Source: Lachnospiraceae bacterium (GTDB taxonomy: Bacteria > Bacillota > Clostridia > Lachnospirales > Lachnospiraceae). Taken from it: a stretch of DNA of 64,000 nt. Positions 24,088 to 33,395 of this stretch are shown in pieces (within the stretch, counting starts at the first letter, position 1; every line of letters starts with the position of its first letter). The translations under genes and the position numbers were made by a program. Location: contig SVFM01000001.1 of NCBI GenBank assembly GCA_015056865.1, positions 124,001 to 188,000 on the forward strand. Direction: 5' to 3'. The notes beneath the pieces are model-generated. The model saw nothing but the letters and a program-made list of their open reading frames with translations. It was not told the DNA's origin and did no database searches.

Positions 24088-24954
24088 GTGAAACAATTGA
24101 AGAGTCCACGTCTGATGCTGATCGCATCCATGACGATTTTTGGTACTTTAAGTCTGTTCGTGCGTAATATTTCGGTATCTTCCGGAGAATTGGCCTTATA
24201 TCGGGCGATTTTAGCGGTTTTGTTGCTGGCACTATTTCTGGCTGTAACCAAACAAAAGATTCTCTTTTCCAAAATGAAAAAGGAGCTTCCTTTGCTTGTC
24301 TTATCCGGGGCAGCCATAGGTATTAACTGGATTTTCCTGTTTGAGGCGTATAAGTATACCACGGTCTCTGTAGCCACGCTCAGCTACTATTTTGCACCGG
24401 TAATCGTTACGGCTGTCTGTCCCTTTTTATTTCGAGAGAGGCTGACAGGAAAGCAGATCTTATGCTTTATCATGTCTACTTTGGGAATTGTACTGATCAC
24501 TGGAACCGTGGATATGAAGGGTGGAAGTGACCTGGTGGGAATCCTGTTTGGATTGGGTGCCGCAACCTTTTATGCGTCCGTTATCTTGATCAATAAATTT
24601 ATAAAGAATGTGGAAGGGATCCATAGAACTTTTTTACAGTTTCTGGCAGCCATTATGGTGTTGTTTCCTTACGTAATGCTGAGCGGCGGCATCACATTAG
24701 GAAGCCTAAGTGTAAACGGATGGATCAATCTGCTGATCGTAGGACTTGTACACACGGGATTGACTTATTGCTTTTACTTTTCTGCCCTGAAAGAAATCCC
24801 GGGGCAAAGAGCAGCGATCTTAAGCTATGTAGATCCTCTGGTGGCAGTGCTGATATCAGTTACAATTTTGGGTGAAACCATGACCCTGTGGCAGATCATC
24901 GGCGGTGCTATGATCCTGGGATTTACAATCTGGAACGAATGGAAGACGAAATAA
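24088..24954 (+). CDS. EamA/DMT family exporter
   Basis: 288 aa, ten predicted membrane helices in two EamA repeats of about 140 residues. TIFGTLSLFVRN opens the first repeat; PLVAVLISVTILGETMTLWQIIGGAMIL is the C-terminal signature. Family members export amino acids and metabolites; substrate unknown. GTG start at 24088 with GAGG 7 bases upstream. Single-gene unit, convergent with the liv operon. Confidence 0.85.
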   Translation: MKQLKSPRLMLIASMTIFGTLSLFVRNISVSSGELALYRAILAVLLLALFLAVTKQKILFSKMKKELPLLVLSGAAIGINWIFLFEAYKYTTVSVATLSYYFAPVIVTAVCPFLFRERLTGKQILCFIMSTLGIVLITGTVDMKGGSDLVGILFGLGAATFYASVILINKFIKNVEGIHRTFLQFLAAIMVLFPYVMLSGGITLGSLSVNGWINLLIVGLVHTGLTYCFYFSALKEIPGQRAAILSYVDPLVAVLISVTILGETMTLWQIIGGAMILGFTIWNEWKTK

Positions 24955-24964
24955 AAAATGAATT

Positions 24965-25003
24965 AAAAAACGGGCAAGCTCTTGGTTTGAGAGTTTGCCC
25001 GTT
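24965..25003 (-). terminator. Terminator of the liv operon
   Basis: 14-bp stem (24969-24982 with 24990-25003, one G-T pair) including AACGGGCAA/TTGCCCGTT; on the minus strand it ends in six T. Confidence 0.88.
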
Positions 25004-25017
25004 CTGTTAAGCGTGTT

Positions 25018-25728
25018 TTAACCGCCCAGATAAGCTTTTTTAACCATTTCACTTTCGGCCAGCTCGGCGCCTGTACCACTAAGGACGATCTGTCCATTCT
25101 CGAGCACGTAGGCACGATCAGAGATGGCAAGCGATTTTCCTGCATTCTGTTCTACCAGCAGGATGGTAGTGCCGTCTTTGTTGATATCCTTAATAATTTC
25201 AAATACCTGATCTACCAACAAGGGAGATAGGCCCATGGAGGGCTCATCCAGCATCAAGAGCTTGGGATGGCTCATGATGGCTCGACCCATGGCCAACATC
25301 TGTTGCTCACCGCCGGAGAGTGTTCCGGCAATCTGGTTTCTTCTTTCCGCAAGGCGGGGGAATCGTGTATACACGGCTTCCAGATCATTTTTGAATCCGG
25401 AGGAATCCTTCATGGAAAAAGCGCCCATCAATAAATTCTCATATACGGTCAATTCCTGGAAGATCCGGCGTCCCTCGGGAACCTGAGTCATGCCCAGATG
25501 AACAATCTTGTGACAAGGAGTCTTAGTAATGTTCATGCCGTTAAAAGTCACTGTGCCTGCACGGGAAGGGATCAGACCCACAACACTTTGCATGGTAGTG
25601 GTTTTGCCGGCACCGTTAGCTCCGATCAAGGTAACTATCTCGCCTTCATTTACTTCAAAACTGATACCTTTCAGTGCGCGGATCACACCGTAATATACTT
25701 CGAGATTTTTTACTTCCAACATTGCCAT
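25018..25728 (-). CDS. livF: Branched-chain amino acid ABC transporter ATPase LivF
   Basis: 236 aa. Walker A GANGAGKTT, signature LSGGEQQML, Walker B LLMLDEPSMGL. LEVKNLEVYYG at the N-terminus and PEGRRIFQELTVYENLLMG are typical of LivF. Cytoplasmic subunit energising uptake together with LivG. GGAGG (25741-25737) is 8 bases before the ATG; 4 bases separate it from livG. Last gene of the operon. Confidence 0.92.
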   Translation of the reverse strand: MAMLEVKNLEVYYGVIRALKGISFEVNEGEIVTLIGANGAGKTTTMQSVVGLIPSRAGTVTFNGMNITKTPCHKIVHLGMTQVPEGRRIFQELTVYENLLMGAFSMKDSSGFKNDLEAVYTRFPRLAERRNQIAGTLSGGEQQMLAMGRAIMSHPKLLMLDEPSMGLSPLLVDQVFEIIKDINKDGTTILLVEQNAGKSLAISDRAYVLENGQIVLSGTGAELAESEMVKKAYLGG

Positions 25729-25732
25729 AGAT

Positions 25733-26503
25733 TTAACCTCCGATATATGCCTTAATGACTTCGGGGTCGTTCAAGGCGGTTTTGGTGTCACCCTCTGCAA
25801 GCACTGTACCGAAGTTGAGCACAGTGAGCTGATCGCAGAGCCCAGCCACAAATTTCATGTCGTGCTCGATCAGCAGGATTGTCATATCAAAGTGATCCCG
25901 GATGAATAGAATGGTTTTTACCAGATCCTCTGTCTCGTGAGGATTCATACCTGCGGCAGGCTCATCCAGCAACAAAAGCTTAGGATTGGTTGCCAGTGCT
26001 CTGGCAATTTCCAACTTGCGCTGTTTACCATAGGGCAGGTTGCAGGCCAGATTGCCTTGTTCTTCTTCCAGATCAAAGATGCGCAACAGTTCTTTCGCTT
26101 TTTCCTGCATGGCCTTTTCTGTTTTAAAATGCCTGGGCAGACGAAAGATGGACTGTAAGGCACTACACTTATATTCAGGTTGATTATGCAGGGCAACCAT
26201 TACATTTCGGATCACGGTCATGTTATTAAACAGACGGATGTTCTGAAAGGTACGGGCAATGCCTTTATGATTGATCTTTTCCTGGCCAAGGCCGCAAAGC
26301 TCCTCGCCATCCAGATAAAAGGTGCCTGTTGTAGGCTTGTATACGCCGGTGAGCAGATTGAAGATGGTGGTCTTACCGGCACCGTTGGGGCCAATGAGGC
26401 CGTAGATCTGATTTTTCTTAATCCGGATATTTACATCCTGCGCGGCCTTCAGACCGCCGAAGGAGATACCGAGATTCTTTGTTTCAAGAATAAATTCAGC
26501 CAT
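25733..26503 (-). CDS. livG: Branched-chain amino acid ABC transporter ATPase LivG
   Basis: 256 aa. Walker A GPNGAGKTT, HKGIARTFQNIRLF (a LivG hallmark), PYGKQRKLEIARAL in place of the classical signature, LLLDEPAAGMNPHE Walker B. Second ATPase of the heteromeric importer. The start codon abuts the livM stop. Confidence 0.92.
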   Translation of the reverse strand: MAEFILETKNLGISFGGLKAAQDVNIRIKKNQIYGLIGPNGAGKTTIFNLLTGVYKPTTGTFYLDGEELCGLGQEKINHKGIARTFQNIRLFNNMTVIRNVMVALHNQPEYKCSALQSIFRLPRHFKTEKAMQEKAKELLRIFDLEEEQGNLACNLPYGKQRKLEIARALATNPKLLLLDEPAAGMNPHETEDLVKTILFIRDHFDMTILLIEHDMKFVAGLCDQLTVLNFGTVLAEGDTKTALNDPEVIKAYIGG

Positions 26504-27645
26504 TATTTATCTCCTCCTTTTCCTTTTATGTAATTATCGGACGGATTCAGATCAGTAGAAAGCACCTCGTTCATTTCAATCTTGGTAGGAACCACGTCCC
26601 ATTTCGCCTTATCGTCCCCAATGTTTGTAGGGTCAGCGTTTCTCTTAATGAGCTTCCGATACAATACACCAAAGTTAAACCTGTTGCGGAAGTTCTTCAG
26701 GCTGGGAGCGTTGTTGTAAATGATGATGGCAATCAGGATGATCGCGTAGAACAGATTCTGCAATACGGCAAGATCACCTGTAAGAATGGTTGCCAATTTG
26801 GTGTTCAGGAAAGTGATCAGCGCAGCAGCAATAATGGAACCGTTGATGCTGCCCATGCCGCCAAGGACTACCATTACCAGGATCTCTATGGAGTAATTGT
26901 AGCCAAATTTGGCGCTTTGTACAGTATAGTTACTGAAGCTGTAGAGTACACCTGCGATTCCGGCAAAAAAGGCGGAAATCGTAAAGGCCAGCAATTTGTA
27001 CTTTGTAACATTGATGCCGCTGGAACGTGCGGCGATCTCATTATCCCGGATAGCAGTAACGGCCCTGCCGTGCTTACTACGGATGAAGTTCTGTACTACT
27101 GCCAGTGTGATCAGTACCAGGGCAAAGGCCCAGATAAAAAGATATTGCTTATCATAGCGGGGAGTATCCAGTCCCAATGCACCGCCAAAGGATTCATCGG
27201 AGGAGTTTTGGAAAAGGGATTTCACGATCTCGCCGAAAGCAAGGGTCACAATGGCCAAGTAGTCTCCCCGAAGTCTTAAAGCAGGAATACCGATAATGAC
27301 GCCGCATACTGCAGCAACGGCACCGCCCACGATCAGGGAGATCAGCAAATTAAAAGGGCTGTTTCCAATAGAAGGCTCTAAAAGCGTTGCCACCTTACCG
27401 CCCAGATAGGCACCTACACACATAAAGCCAGCATGGCCCAGAGAGAGTTCTCCCAGAAAGCCCACAACAATACTCAGGGAGACAGCCAAAATAATGCTGA
27501 TGGCTATCTTTTCCATTAGGAACAGCAAGGAACTGTTCAAGTACATGCCGCCTAAGGAAAGGCTGCCGAAAATGAGAGTAAACAGTCCGATTACTATGTA
27601 GTTAAGGTAATGGTTCCAGTGGATGTTGCTTAATTTCTTCATCAT
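26503..27645 (-). CDS. livM: Branched-chain amino acid ABC transporter permease LivM
   Basis: 380 aa, about ten membrane helices. LSLGHAGFMCVGAYLGG and RGDYLAIVTLAFGEI are LivM motifs. A hydrophilic C-terminal tail of about 50 residues (after RKLIKRN) is longer than usual and has no recognisable domain. Overlaps livH by 4 bases. Confidence 0.92.
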   Translation of the reverse strand: MMKKLSNIHWNHYLNYIVIGLFTLIFGSLSLGGMYLNSSLLFLMEKIAISIILAVSLSIVVGFLGELSLGHAGFMCVGAYLGGKVATLLEPSIGNSPFNLLISLIVGGAVAAVCGVIIGIPALRLRGDYLAIVTLAFGEIVKSLFQNSSDESFGGALGLDTPRYDKQYLFIWAFALVLITLAVVQNFIRSKHGRAVTAIRDNEIAARSSGINVTKYKLLAFTISAFFAGIAGVLYSFSNYTVQSAKFGYNYSIEILVMVVLGGMGSINGSIIAAALITFLNTKLATILTGDLAVLQNLFYAIILIAIIIYNNAPSLKNFRNRFNFGVLYRKLIKRNADPTNIGDDKAKWDVVPTKIEMNEVLSTDLNPSDNYIKGKGGDK

Positions 27646-28514
27646 ACCTTTTCCCTCCTTACTTTGCCCAGGAAACCGGTGGGTTTCACCAGGAGAATAA
27701 TAATAAGGATGGAAAACTCAATGGCATCCGTATAAGGTGCAATGGCAGTGATCTTGTAAGAGATACACTCTACCACGCCCAGAAGGATACCGCCCAGCAT
27801 TGCGCCGGGAATGGAGCCGATACCACCGATAACCGCAGCAGTAAAGGCTTTGATGCCGGGCATGGCGCCCAAAGTATTGGAAATACTGGGAGCTTTCAGC
27901 AAGTAGAAAAGTCCGGCCAGTGCCGCCAGTGCAGAGCCGATGGCGAAGGTGATGGTAATGATCTTGTTCACATTGATACCCATCAGCTGGGCAGCGCCCT
28001 TGTCCTCGGAAACAGCAACCATGGCACGTCCGATACGGGTATACTTGATGAATAATGTAAGGATCGTCATTACCACAACAGTAACCGCCAGGGTAACCAG
28101 TGCAGAAACCTGAATGGTAACACCCCAGAGTTTAATCGCCCCAAATTCGTATACGGTAACCATCTTGTTAGCAGAACCAAAGATAATCTGTGCAAGGCTC
28201 TGCAGCAGATAGCTGACTCCGATGGCCGTGATGAGCACGGCCAGGGGAGAAGCACCCCGGAGGGGTTTATAAGCCACTTTTTCAATTACGATGCCAAGAA
28301 TGACGCAGCAGATAACTGCCATGAGGATGGCAAGCAAAGGATTATGAAAGGACATGAATACATAGATCACATATCCTCCCACCATGATGATATCTCCGTG
28401 GGCGAAGTTCAGCATCTTTGCAATACCGTAAACCATGGTATAGCCCAGGGCTATCATGGCATATATGCCGCCAAGGCTCAAACCGTTGATCAGTGTCGAT
28501 AAAATGAGTTCCAT
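27642..28514 (-). CDS. livH: Branched-chain amino acid ABC transporter permease LivH
   Basis: 290 aa integral membrane protein. GLSLGGIYAMIALGYTMVYGI and LNFAHGDIIMVGGY are the LivH N-terminal motifs; AVIGGIGSIPGAMLGG lies near residue 230. Pairs with LivM to form the channel. Eleven bases after the binding-protein gene. Confidence 0.93.
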   Translation of the reverse strand: MELILSTLINGLSLGGIYAMIALGYTMVYGIAKMLNFAHGDIIMVGGYVIYVFMSFHNPLLAILMAVICCVILGIVIEKVAYKPLRGASPLAVLITAIGVSYLLQSLAQIIFGSANKMVTVYEFGAIKLWGVTIQVSALVTLAVTVVVMTILTLFIKYTRIGRAMVAVSEDKGAAQLMGINVNKIITITFAIGSALAALAGLFYLLKAPSISNTLGAMPGIKAFTAAVIGGIGSIPGAMLGGILLGVVECISYKITAIAPYTDAIEFSILIIILLVKPTGFLGKVRREKV

Positions 28515-28525
28515 GATAATATCCT

Positions 28526-29695
28526 TTAGTTAGCTTCTTTGATTACATATTTGATAGCGCTCTTGTTTACGTAGCCGTTGTCTTCCCAAGTGATCTCAGA
28601 ACCGGTTACAGCGTCCGTCACAGTGAAGCCACCTTGGAACTGGTCTTTCAGAATATCACAAAGGTCAGAAGCACTCATGGTAACAGTGATCTTCTTGCCG
28701 GCCTGCTCAGCAGCCTTCATGGCATTGAAGATTGCATATACACAGTCATATGCGGAAGCACCAAACTGGTTCAGGGTATCTTTTCCATATTTTTCCACAT
28801 ATTTGTCAATGAATTCTTTTGCAGCACCCTCTGTTGCCTTGGAGTTAAAGTGGGATAGCATGGTGATTTCCTGAGGGATCTCGGTAATATCGAAGCCATC
28901 AATGCTGTCGATACCGTCAAAACCGTCACAGCCATAGTATACAGCGTCTGCAGCTTCCAATACGCCCTTGGCCTGTCTCATGAACTGAGAAGCGGGGGTG
29001 TAATAGGTAGGCATGAAAATAAATTCACATTCTTTCAGGGTATCGATCTGGGTGGAAAAGTCGGTTGTGTTGGCATCGGTAAAGGTAGTCTCGATAACCT
29101 TAACGGAACTGTCCAGATTATCCTTAAACTGATCATAGATACCCTTGGAATAAGCTTCGTCAGACTTATAGAAAACACCGATGGTGGTGCCTGCATAGTT
29201 GTCATTTACAAATTCTGCAGCAACCTTACCCTGGTTACCGTCTGCAAAGCACATCTGATAGCCGTTGTCAAACTCAGGAATCTTATCACCGGATGCGGAA
29301 GGGGTCAGGAAGAACACGTTGTCATCTTTGGACAGGTTCTTAAACTCCAGACCGGGCTGGGTAGTAACAGTACCAAGGGAAACCTGCATGCCGCCTTCGT
29401 ACATGGAAGAGTAGTTGGTAGCAAGTCTGGCTGCATCATTCGCGTCATCAGTAGCAACCAGTTCGAACATGATGCCGTTAAAGCCGCCGGCAGCGTTGAT
29501 CTCGTCAACAGCCATCTGTGCAGCGTTTTTCACTGCGGTACCGTAAATAGCTGCGTTGCCGGTAAGAGGGCCGGATACACCAATGATAAACTTGGTGTTG
29601 TCCTTTGCGTAGTTTACTTTACCACCGCAACCTGCTAAAGTGCCAAGACAAAGTAAAGCAGAAAGTGTCAGAGCTAAAAGTTTCTTCAGTTTCAT
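28526..29695 (-). CDS. livK: Branched-chain amino acid binding lipoprotein
   Basis: 389 aa. Signal peptide with lipobox LGTLAGCGG (Cys23), so anchored to the outer face of the membrane. The periplasmic-binding fold begins IIGVSGPLTGNAAIYG and contains GTVTTQPGLEF and VYYGCDGFDG, typical of Leu/Ile/Val-type receptors. First gene of livKHMGF, controlled by the promoter at 29731-29758. GGAGG precedes the ATG. Ligand could be another small amino acid or amide. Confidence 0.9.
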   Translation of the reverse strand: MKLKKLLALTLSALLCLGTLAGCGGKVNYAKDNTKFIIGVSGPLTGNAAIYGTAVKNAAQMAVDEINAAGGFNGIMFELVATDDANDAARLATNYSSMYEGGMQVSLGTVTTQPGLEFKNLSKDDNVFFLTPSASGDKIPEFDNGYQMCFADGNQGKVAAEFVNDNYAGTTIGVFYKSDEAYSKGIYDQFKDNLDSSVKVIETTFTDANTTDFSTQIDTLKECEFIFMPTYYTPASQFMRQAKGVLEAADAVYYGCDGFDGIDSIDGFDITEIPQEITMLSHFNSKATEGAAKEFIDKYVEKYGKDTLNQFGASAYDCVYAIFNAMKAAEQAGKKITVTMSASDLCDILKDQFQGGFTVTDAVTGSEITWEDNGYVNKSAIKYVIKEAN

Positions 29696-29730
29696 AATTA
29701 TAATCCTCCATTTTTTGATTGAGTATATTT

Positions 29731-29758
29731 AGTATACCGCATTTGAGAATAATGTCAA
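29731..29758 (-). promoter_or_regulatory. Promoter of the liv operon
   Basis: Minus strand TTGACA (29758-29753), 16-bp spacer, TATACT (29736-29731). Confidence 0.75.
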
Positions 29759-29846
29759 ATATTTATTTATCATGTACTGTACTTTTTTGGGTTGTTTTGT
29801 TACACTTATTTACAAAGATACTTGAAAAACAGAGAGGAGTATAAAG

Positions 29847-30662
29847 ATGAAAAGTGTGTGTGTGATCACCGGAGGCGGTAGCGGCATGGGGCTGACGGCA
29901 GCCAAGAACATGCCCAAGGACAAAATCATTGTTGTAACGGGACGCACCCTGTCCAAGCTGGAGACGGCTGTGAAGGAACTGCAGGAGCTGGGGTATGAGG
30001 CCTATGCCAAGACCTGTGATACCTCCAACAGGCAGCAGGTGCGTGAACTTGCGGAATATGCAGCCGGTCTTGGTGAAATTAAGAACGTAATTAATGCAGC
30101 CGGTCTTTCGCCGGCCATGGCAGATCCGGAAAAATTGATACGCGTAAATGCGCTTGGCACAGTGTATGTAAATGAAGAATTTGCAAAGCTTATGAAGGCA
30201 GGGAGCGTTATCGTAGATATTTCTTCCAACTCAGCCTATATCCTGCCGGATTTTCTTGCGAGTAAAAAGACCTTTGCCCTTGCGGATCAGAACGAAGAAA
30301 AGTTTGTGAAGAAGATTCTGGGCCTTCCCAATAAATTAAAAGGATATAAAGCGTCAGGCCTTGCCTACGGCCTTTCTAAGAAATTTGTTATCTGGTATGC
30401 AGCGAAGTGCGCATATGAATTCGGAAGCAAGGGCATCCGCGTATGTTCTTTAAGCCCCGGACTGATTGCTACCGATATGGGCAATTTGGAGGCAGAAGAA
30501 GGTGGTAGCCTGATCAACACAACCGCAGAAAGGCGTATGGGCAAACCGGAAGAGCTGGGATATGCCATCGCTACCGTGGCAGATGAAAGAAACGGTTATC
30601 TTGCAGGCGTTGATGTACTGGTTGACGGAGGCAGTGTTGTTGGCAAAAAATACGTGAAATAG
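29847..30662 (+). CDS. Short-chain dehydrogenase/reductase
   Basis: 271 aa Rossmann-fold oxidoreductase. Cofactor motif ITGGGSGMG, NAAG at about residue 90, SSNSAY, and the catalytic YGLSKKF (Tyr-x-x-x-Lys) near 175, then SLSPGLIATDM. Substrate unknown; an alcohol/ketone conversion is expected. An insertion of about 25 residues precedes the catalytic Tyr. GAGAGGAG precedes the ATG. Single gene with its own terminator. Confidence 0.87.
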   Translation: MKSVCVITGGGSGMGLTAAKNMPKDKIIVVTGRTLSKLETAVKELQELGYEAYAKTCDTSNRQQVRELAEYAAGLGEIKNVINAAGLSPAMADPEKLIRVNALGTVYVNEEFAKLMKAGSVIVDISSNSAYILPDFLASKKTFALADQNEEKFVKKILGLPNKLKGYKASGLAYGLSKKFVIWYAAKCAYEFGSKGIRVCSLSPGLIATDMGNLEAEEGGSLINTTAERRMGKPEELGYAIATVADERNGYLAGVDVLVDGGSVVGKKYVK

Positions 30663-30675
30663 TTGCTATAAGAAG

Positions 30676-30709
30676 GGCAGTTTATCTTTTGTATAAACTG
30701 TCTTTTTTT
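30676..30709 (+). terminator. Terminator after the SDR gene
   Basis: Stem CAGTTTAT/ATAAACTG with a 6-7-base loop followed by TCTTTTTTT. Confidence 0.85.
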
Positions 30710-30724
30710 AGCTGCAATAAATGA

Positions 30725-31385
30725 AAAAACATAGCAAATGGTATTGATTTTTTGTTTACAGAGGCATCTGCAGACAAGAGGACTTCTGAACTATTGATGA
30801 GGATGATTATTGAGCGGGCAACCGGATTGACTGTGGGGAAACTTATGATCGAGACACAAAAGACAGTTAACGGAATAGATACAGACTGTCATGGAATACG
30901 GTTAGATGTGTCCATTAGAGAAGTGACTGCCGAAGACGGACGGACTGTGCAGCTGTTTGATGTGGAACCCAATAATGTAAAAAGCGTTCATTTGCCAAAG
31001 CGCAGCCGTTATTATCAGGCTCTGACCGATGTGAAGTTACTGGAGGCGGGAGTCGATTACGAGAATTTGCCGGACATGTGGACAATTTGGATTTTGCCAT
31101 ATGATCCTTTTGGAAAGAATTATATGCTGTATTCCGTAAAAAATAGGGTGGAAGAATGTCCGGGAATGGAGTATAATGATGGTGTCAAAAAACTGTTTTT
31201 ATATACAGGCGGAAAAAGAGGCGGAAGCGGTGGAAGAGAACACTCATGAGGTTACAGAGAGTGTGGAACAGCGTATGGCGAAATTGACAAGGATTCTGTT
31301 GGATGCGGAACGATATGAGGATTTGAGACGTATCACGCAGGACAAAGAATATCGGAAAAGGATGCTGGCAGAGTATTGCATATGA
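30725..31385 (+). pseudogene. Rpn/PD-(D/E)XK transposase-like nuclease remnant
   Basis: The frame open from 30725 encodes family sequence lacking a proper N-terminus: GIRLDVSIRE, LPKRSRYYQALTDVKLLEAG and NDGVKKLFLYTGGK are typical of Rpn (PDDEXK-type transposase-like) proteins. After GGK at about 31210 the frame changes; the helical continuation (EQRMAKLTRILLDAERYEDL) is in the +1 frame up to 31385. The usual C-terminus is also missing. A 5'-truncated, frameshifted remnant that runs into the next gene. Confidence 0.75.
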
Positions 31386-32533
31386 AAAAGAGTTGGATTA
31401 ATAATTTGAGAAAATTAGATACCGTACTGGTGATATCAGGTGTGCTGGCAATCCTTTCCATGTTTATCAATCCTCCGGGAAGGGAGTACCTGGAATTTAT
31501 TGATGTGCGGGTGCTTTGCCTTCTGTTTTCGCTGATGGCAGTCATCGGTGGCCTGGGTCAGGAAGGGATCTTTGAGAAAGCGGCAGCGGTGCTGGCCGGG
31601 CGGGCCGGAACCCTCAGGATGCTGGCGTACATACTGGTGGGATTGTGCTTTTTTTCGTCCATGTTTATCACCAATGATGTGGCGCTGATTACTTTTGTTC
31701 CCATGACAATCTTCATGCTGCGGGGGCATAGGCAAAAGCAGATGATCCTTGTGATCGTGTTGGAGACCATAGGGGCCAATCTGGGGAGCATGCTGCTGCC
31801 CTTTGGGAATCCGCAGAATTTGTATATATATGGAAAATATAATATGGGACTGGCAGAATTCTTGATTACTATGTTGCCTGTCTGGCTGTTTAGTCTGGTG
31901 TTGCTGGCAGTATTGATCCGGGTTCTGATCCCGGGAGAGGCGTTGGGACTGACAGGAGAACAGGAGAATGTCGGGGAAAGGGCACAGAAAGAGCCCACGC
32001 ATATGGTCAGGAGCAAGCGGAATGTGATTCTTTACTGTATCTTGTTTGTGGTATGCATTTGTGGTGTGCTTCGTTTTCTTCCATATTATGTAGTACTGTT
32101 GCTGGTAGTGGCTGTATTTCTGGCGGTTGCTCCCGGTGTACTCAGAAAGGTGGATTACGGGCTTCTTTTAACCTTTTTGTTTTTCTTTATCTTCGTGGGA
32201 AATTTATCTCGCATAGAAACAGTGCAACAGGTGGCAAAAGAACTTCTAGAGGGCAGAGTGGTGCTGGCCAGTGCATTGATCAGTCAGGTGATCAGCAATG
32301 TACCTGCCGCGCTGATGCTCTCCGGCTTTACCGGGGAAGGTGCTCAGCTGCTGCTGGGAGTCAATATCGGCGGCCTGGGCACCTTGATCGCATCCATGGC
32401 CAGTCTGATTTCCTATAAATATTATAAGGCATCCCCGGAAGCGGACGGGAAAGGATATTTTTTGTGGTTTACGGGTCTGAATGTACTTTTGCTGGTCATT
32501 TTTTTAGTTCTCCAGCGCTTTCTGCCTGTTTGA
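31382..32533 (+). CDS. SLC13/ArsB-like ion transporter
   Basis: 383 aa, about ten to eleven membrane helices. The paired re-entrant motifs FITNDVALITFVPM (about residue 98) and ISQVISNVPAALML (about 300) are those of the ArsB/NhaD/SLC13 superfamily (anion or Na+-coupled carboxylate transport). LLPFGNPQNLYIYG is also typical. Substrate not resolvable: citrate/dicarboxylate, sulfate or arsenite are options, and no ars genes are nearby. The ATG at 31382 lies at the end of the Rpn remnant, with a weak ribosome site. Its 3' end overlaps the convergent AraC gene by 38 bases. Confidence 0.78.
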   Translation: MKKSWINNLRKLDTVLVISGVLAILSMFINPPGREYLEFIDVRVLCLLFSLMAVIGGLGQEGIFEKAAAVLAGRAGTLRMLAYILVGLCFFSSMFITNDVALITFVPMTIFMLRGHRQKQMILVIVLETIGANLGSMLLPFGNPQNLYIYGKYNMGLAEFLITMLPVWLFSLVLLAVLIRVLIPGEALGLTGEQENVGERAQKEPTHMVRSKRNVILYCILFVVCICGVLRFLPYYVVLLLVVAVFLAVAPGVLRKVDYGLLLTFLFFFIFVGNLSRIETVQQVAKELLEGRVVLASALISQVISNVPAALMLSGFTGEGAQLLLGVNIGGLGTLIASMASLISYKYYKASPEADGKGYFLWFTGLNVLLLVIFLVLQRFLPV

Positions 32534-33284
32534 TATAGGCCCTGGGTGACATGCCAAAATGTTTTTTGAAAATTTTTGAAAAGTGATATAGATCAGGATA
32601 TCCCACAGACAGTGCCGCTGTAGTGGGTGATTCCCCATGGGCGATCATCAGCTCGGCGGCTTTTGTTAATCTAAGGTTGATCAGGTATTCTTGTGGGGAA
32701 ATCCCCATGCGCTGAGAAAAGACCGTAGAAAAATAGCTGCGGTCAAGATTTAAACGCTTTGCAATTTCTAATACAGTGATGCCGTTTCCGTATTCGGCAT
32801 GCATGCAATGGATTGCCTTGTCTATGTAGTCGGATACAGGTTTTCTCTGTTCCAGCAGGAGAGCCATCAGCTTCCAAAGACAGCTGGACAGATAAGCACT
32901 GCGGCCGTTTTCCATATTCTTACAAAGGATCATTTCCTGAAAAAGTTCTCCCGCACCCGGGCAGTTCAGGATGGGCTGTGAAAAGAATTCAGGCAGTTCT
33001 TCCTGTGTGGTAAAACCGATCCAGATGTAGTTCCATGGATTCTCCGGGTCGGCTTCGTAGTAGGTCTCCAAATAAGGCGGTATGACAAAAATTTCCCCCG
33101 GACCTACCCGGTGGGTGACGCCTTGTCGAACAAAAGTACCGAACCCGGAAACAATGTAATGTAACAACCAGTGTGGACGCACGGCAGGACCGAAACTGTG
33201 GGAAGGGTGACAGGTTTGATAGCCAAACTGCATGGGGTTTAATCCGCCGTACTGATAGTCGATGACAAATTCTGAGTGAACCAT
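32496..33284 (-). CDS. AraC-family regulator of the alpha-galactosidase gene
   Basis: 262 aa. N-terminal cupin domain (WLLHYIVSGFGTF, VGPGEIFVIPPYLE) for sugar sensing and C-terminal double helix-turn-helix (VLEIAKRLNLDRSYFSTVF, AALSVGYPDLYHFSKIFK). The start at 33284 is chosen because GGAGG lies 8 bases upstream; the longer frame adds 30 residues without a ribosome site. Divergent from the GH4 gene with 111 bases between, the MelR/RafR-type arrangement. Confidence 0.88.
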   Translation of the reverse strand: MVHSEFVIDYQYGGLNPMQFGYQTCHPSHSFGPAVRPHWLLHYIVSGFGTFVRQGVTHRVGPGEIFVIPPYLETYYEADPENPWNYIWIGFTTQEELPEFFSQPILNCPGAGELFQEMILCKNMENGRSAYLSSCLWKLMALLLEQRKPVSDYIDKAIHCMHAEYGNGITVLEIAKRLNLDRSYFSTVFSQRMGISPQEYLINLRLTKAAELMIAHGESPTTAALSVGYPDLYHFSKIFKKHFGMSPRAYIKQAESAGELKK

Positions 33285-33305
33285 ATAGTATCCTCCATAT
33301 CCAAC

Positions 33306-33335
33306 ATTATAACAAGTTTTCACAGCAAAAATCAA
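33306..33335 (-). promoter_or_regulatory. Promoter of the AraC gene
   Basis: Minus strand TTGATT (33335-33330), 18-bp spacer, TATAAT (33311-33306). On the plus strand only weak boxes precede the GH4 gene, fitting an activator-dependent promoter. Confidence 0.65.
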
Positions 33336-33395
33336 TCCTACTTTGCATCGATTTCTGATATGGTAAAAGTACAAACATTTTGAGGAGGAAAGCGT

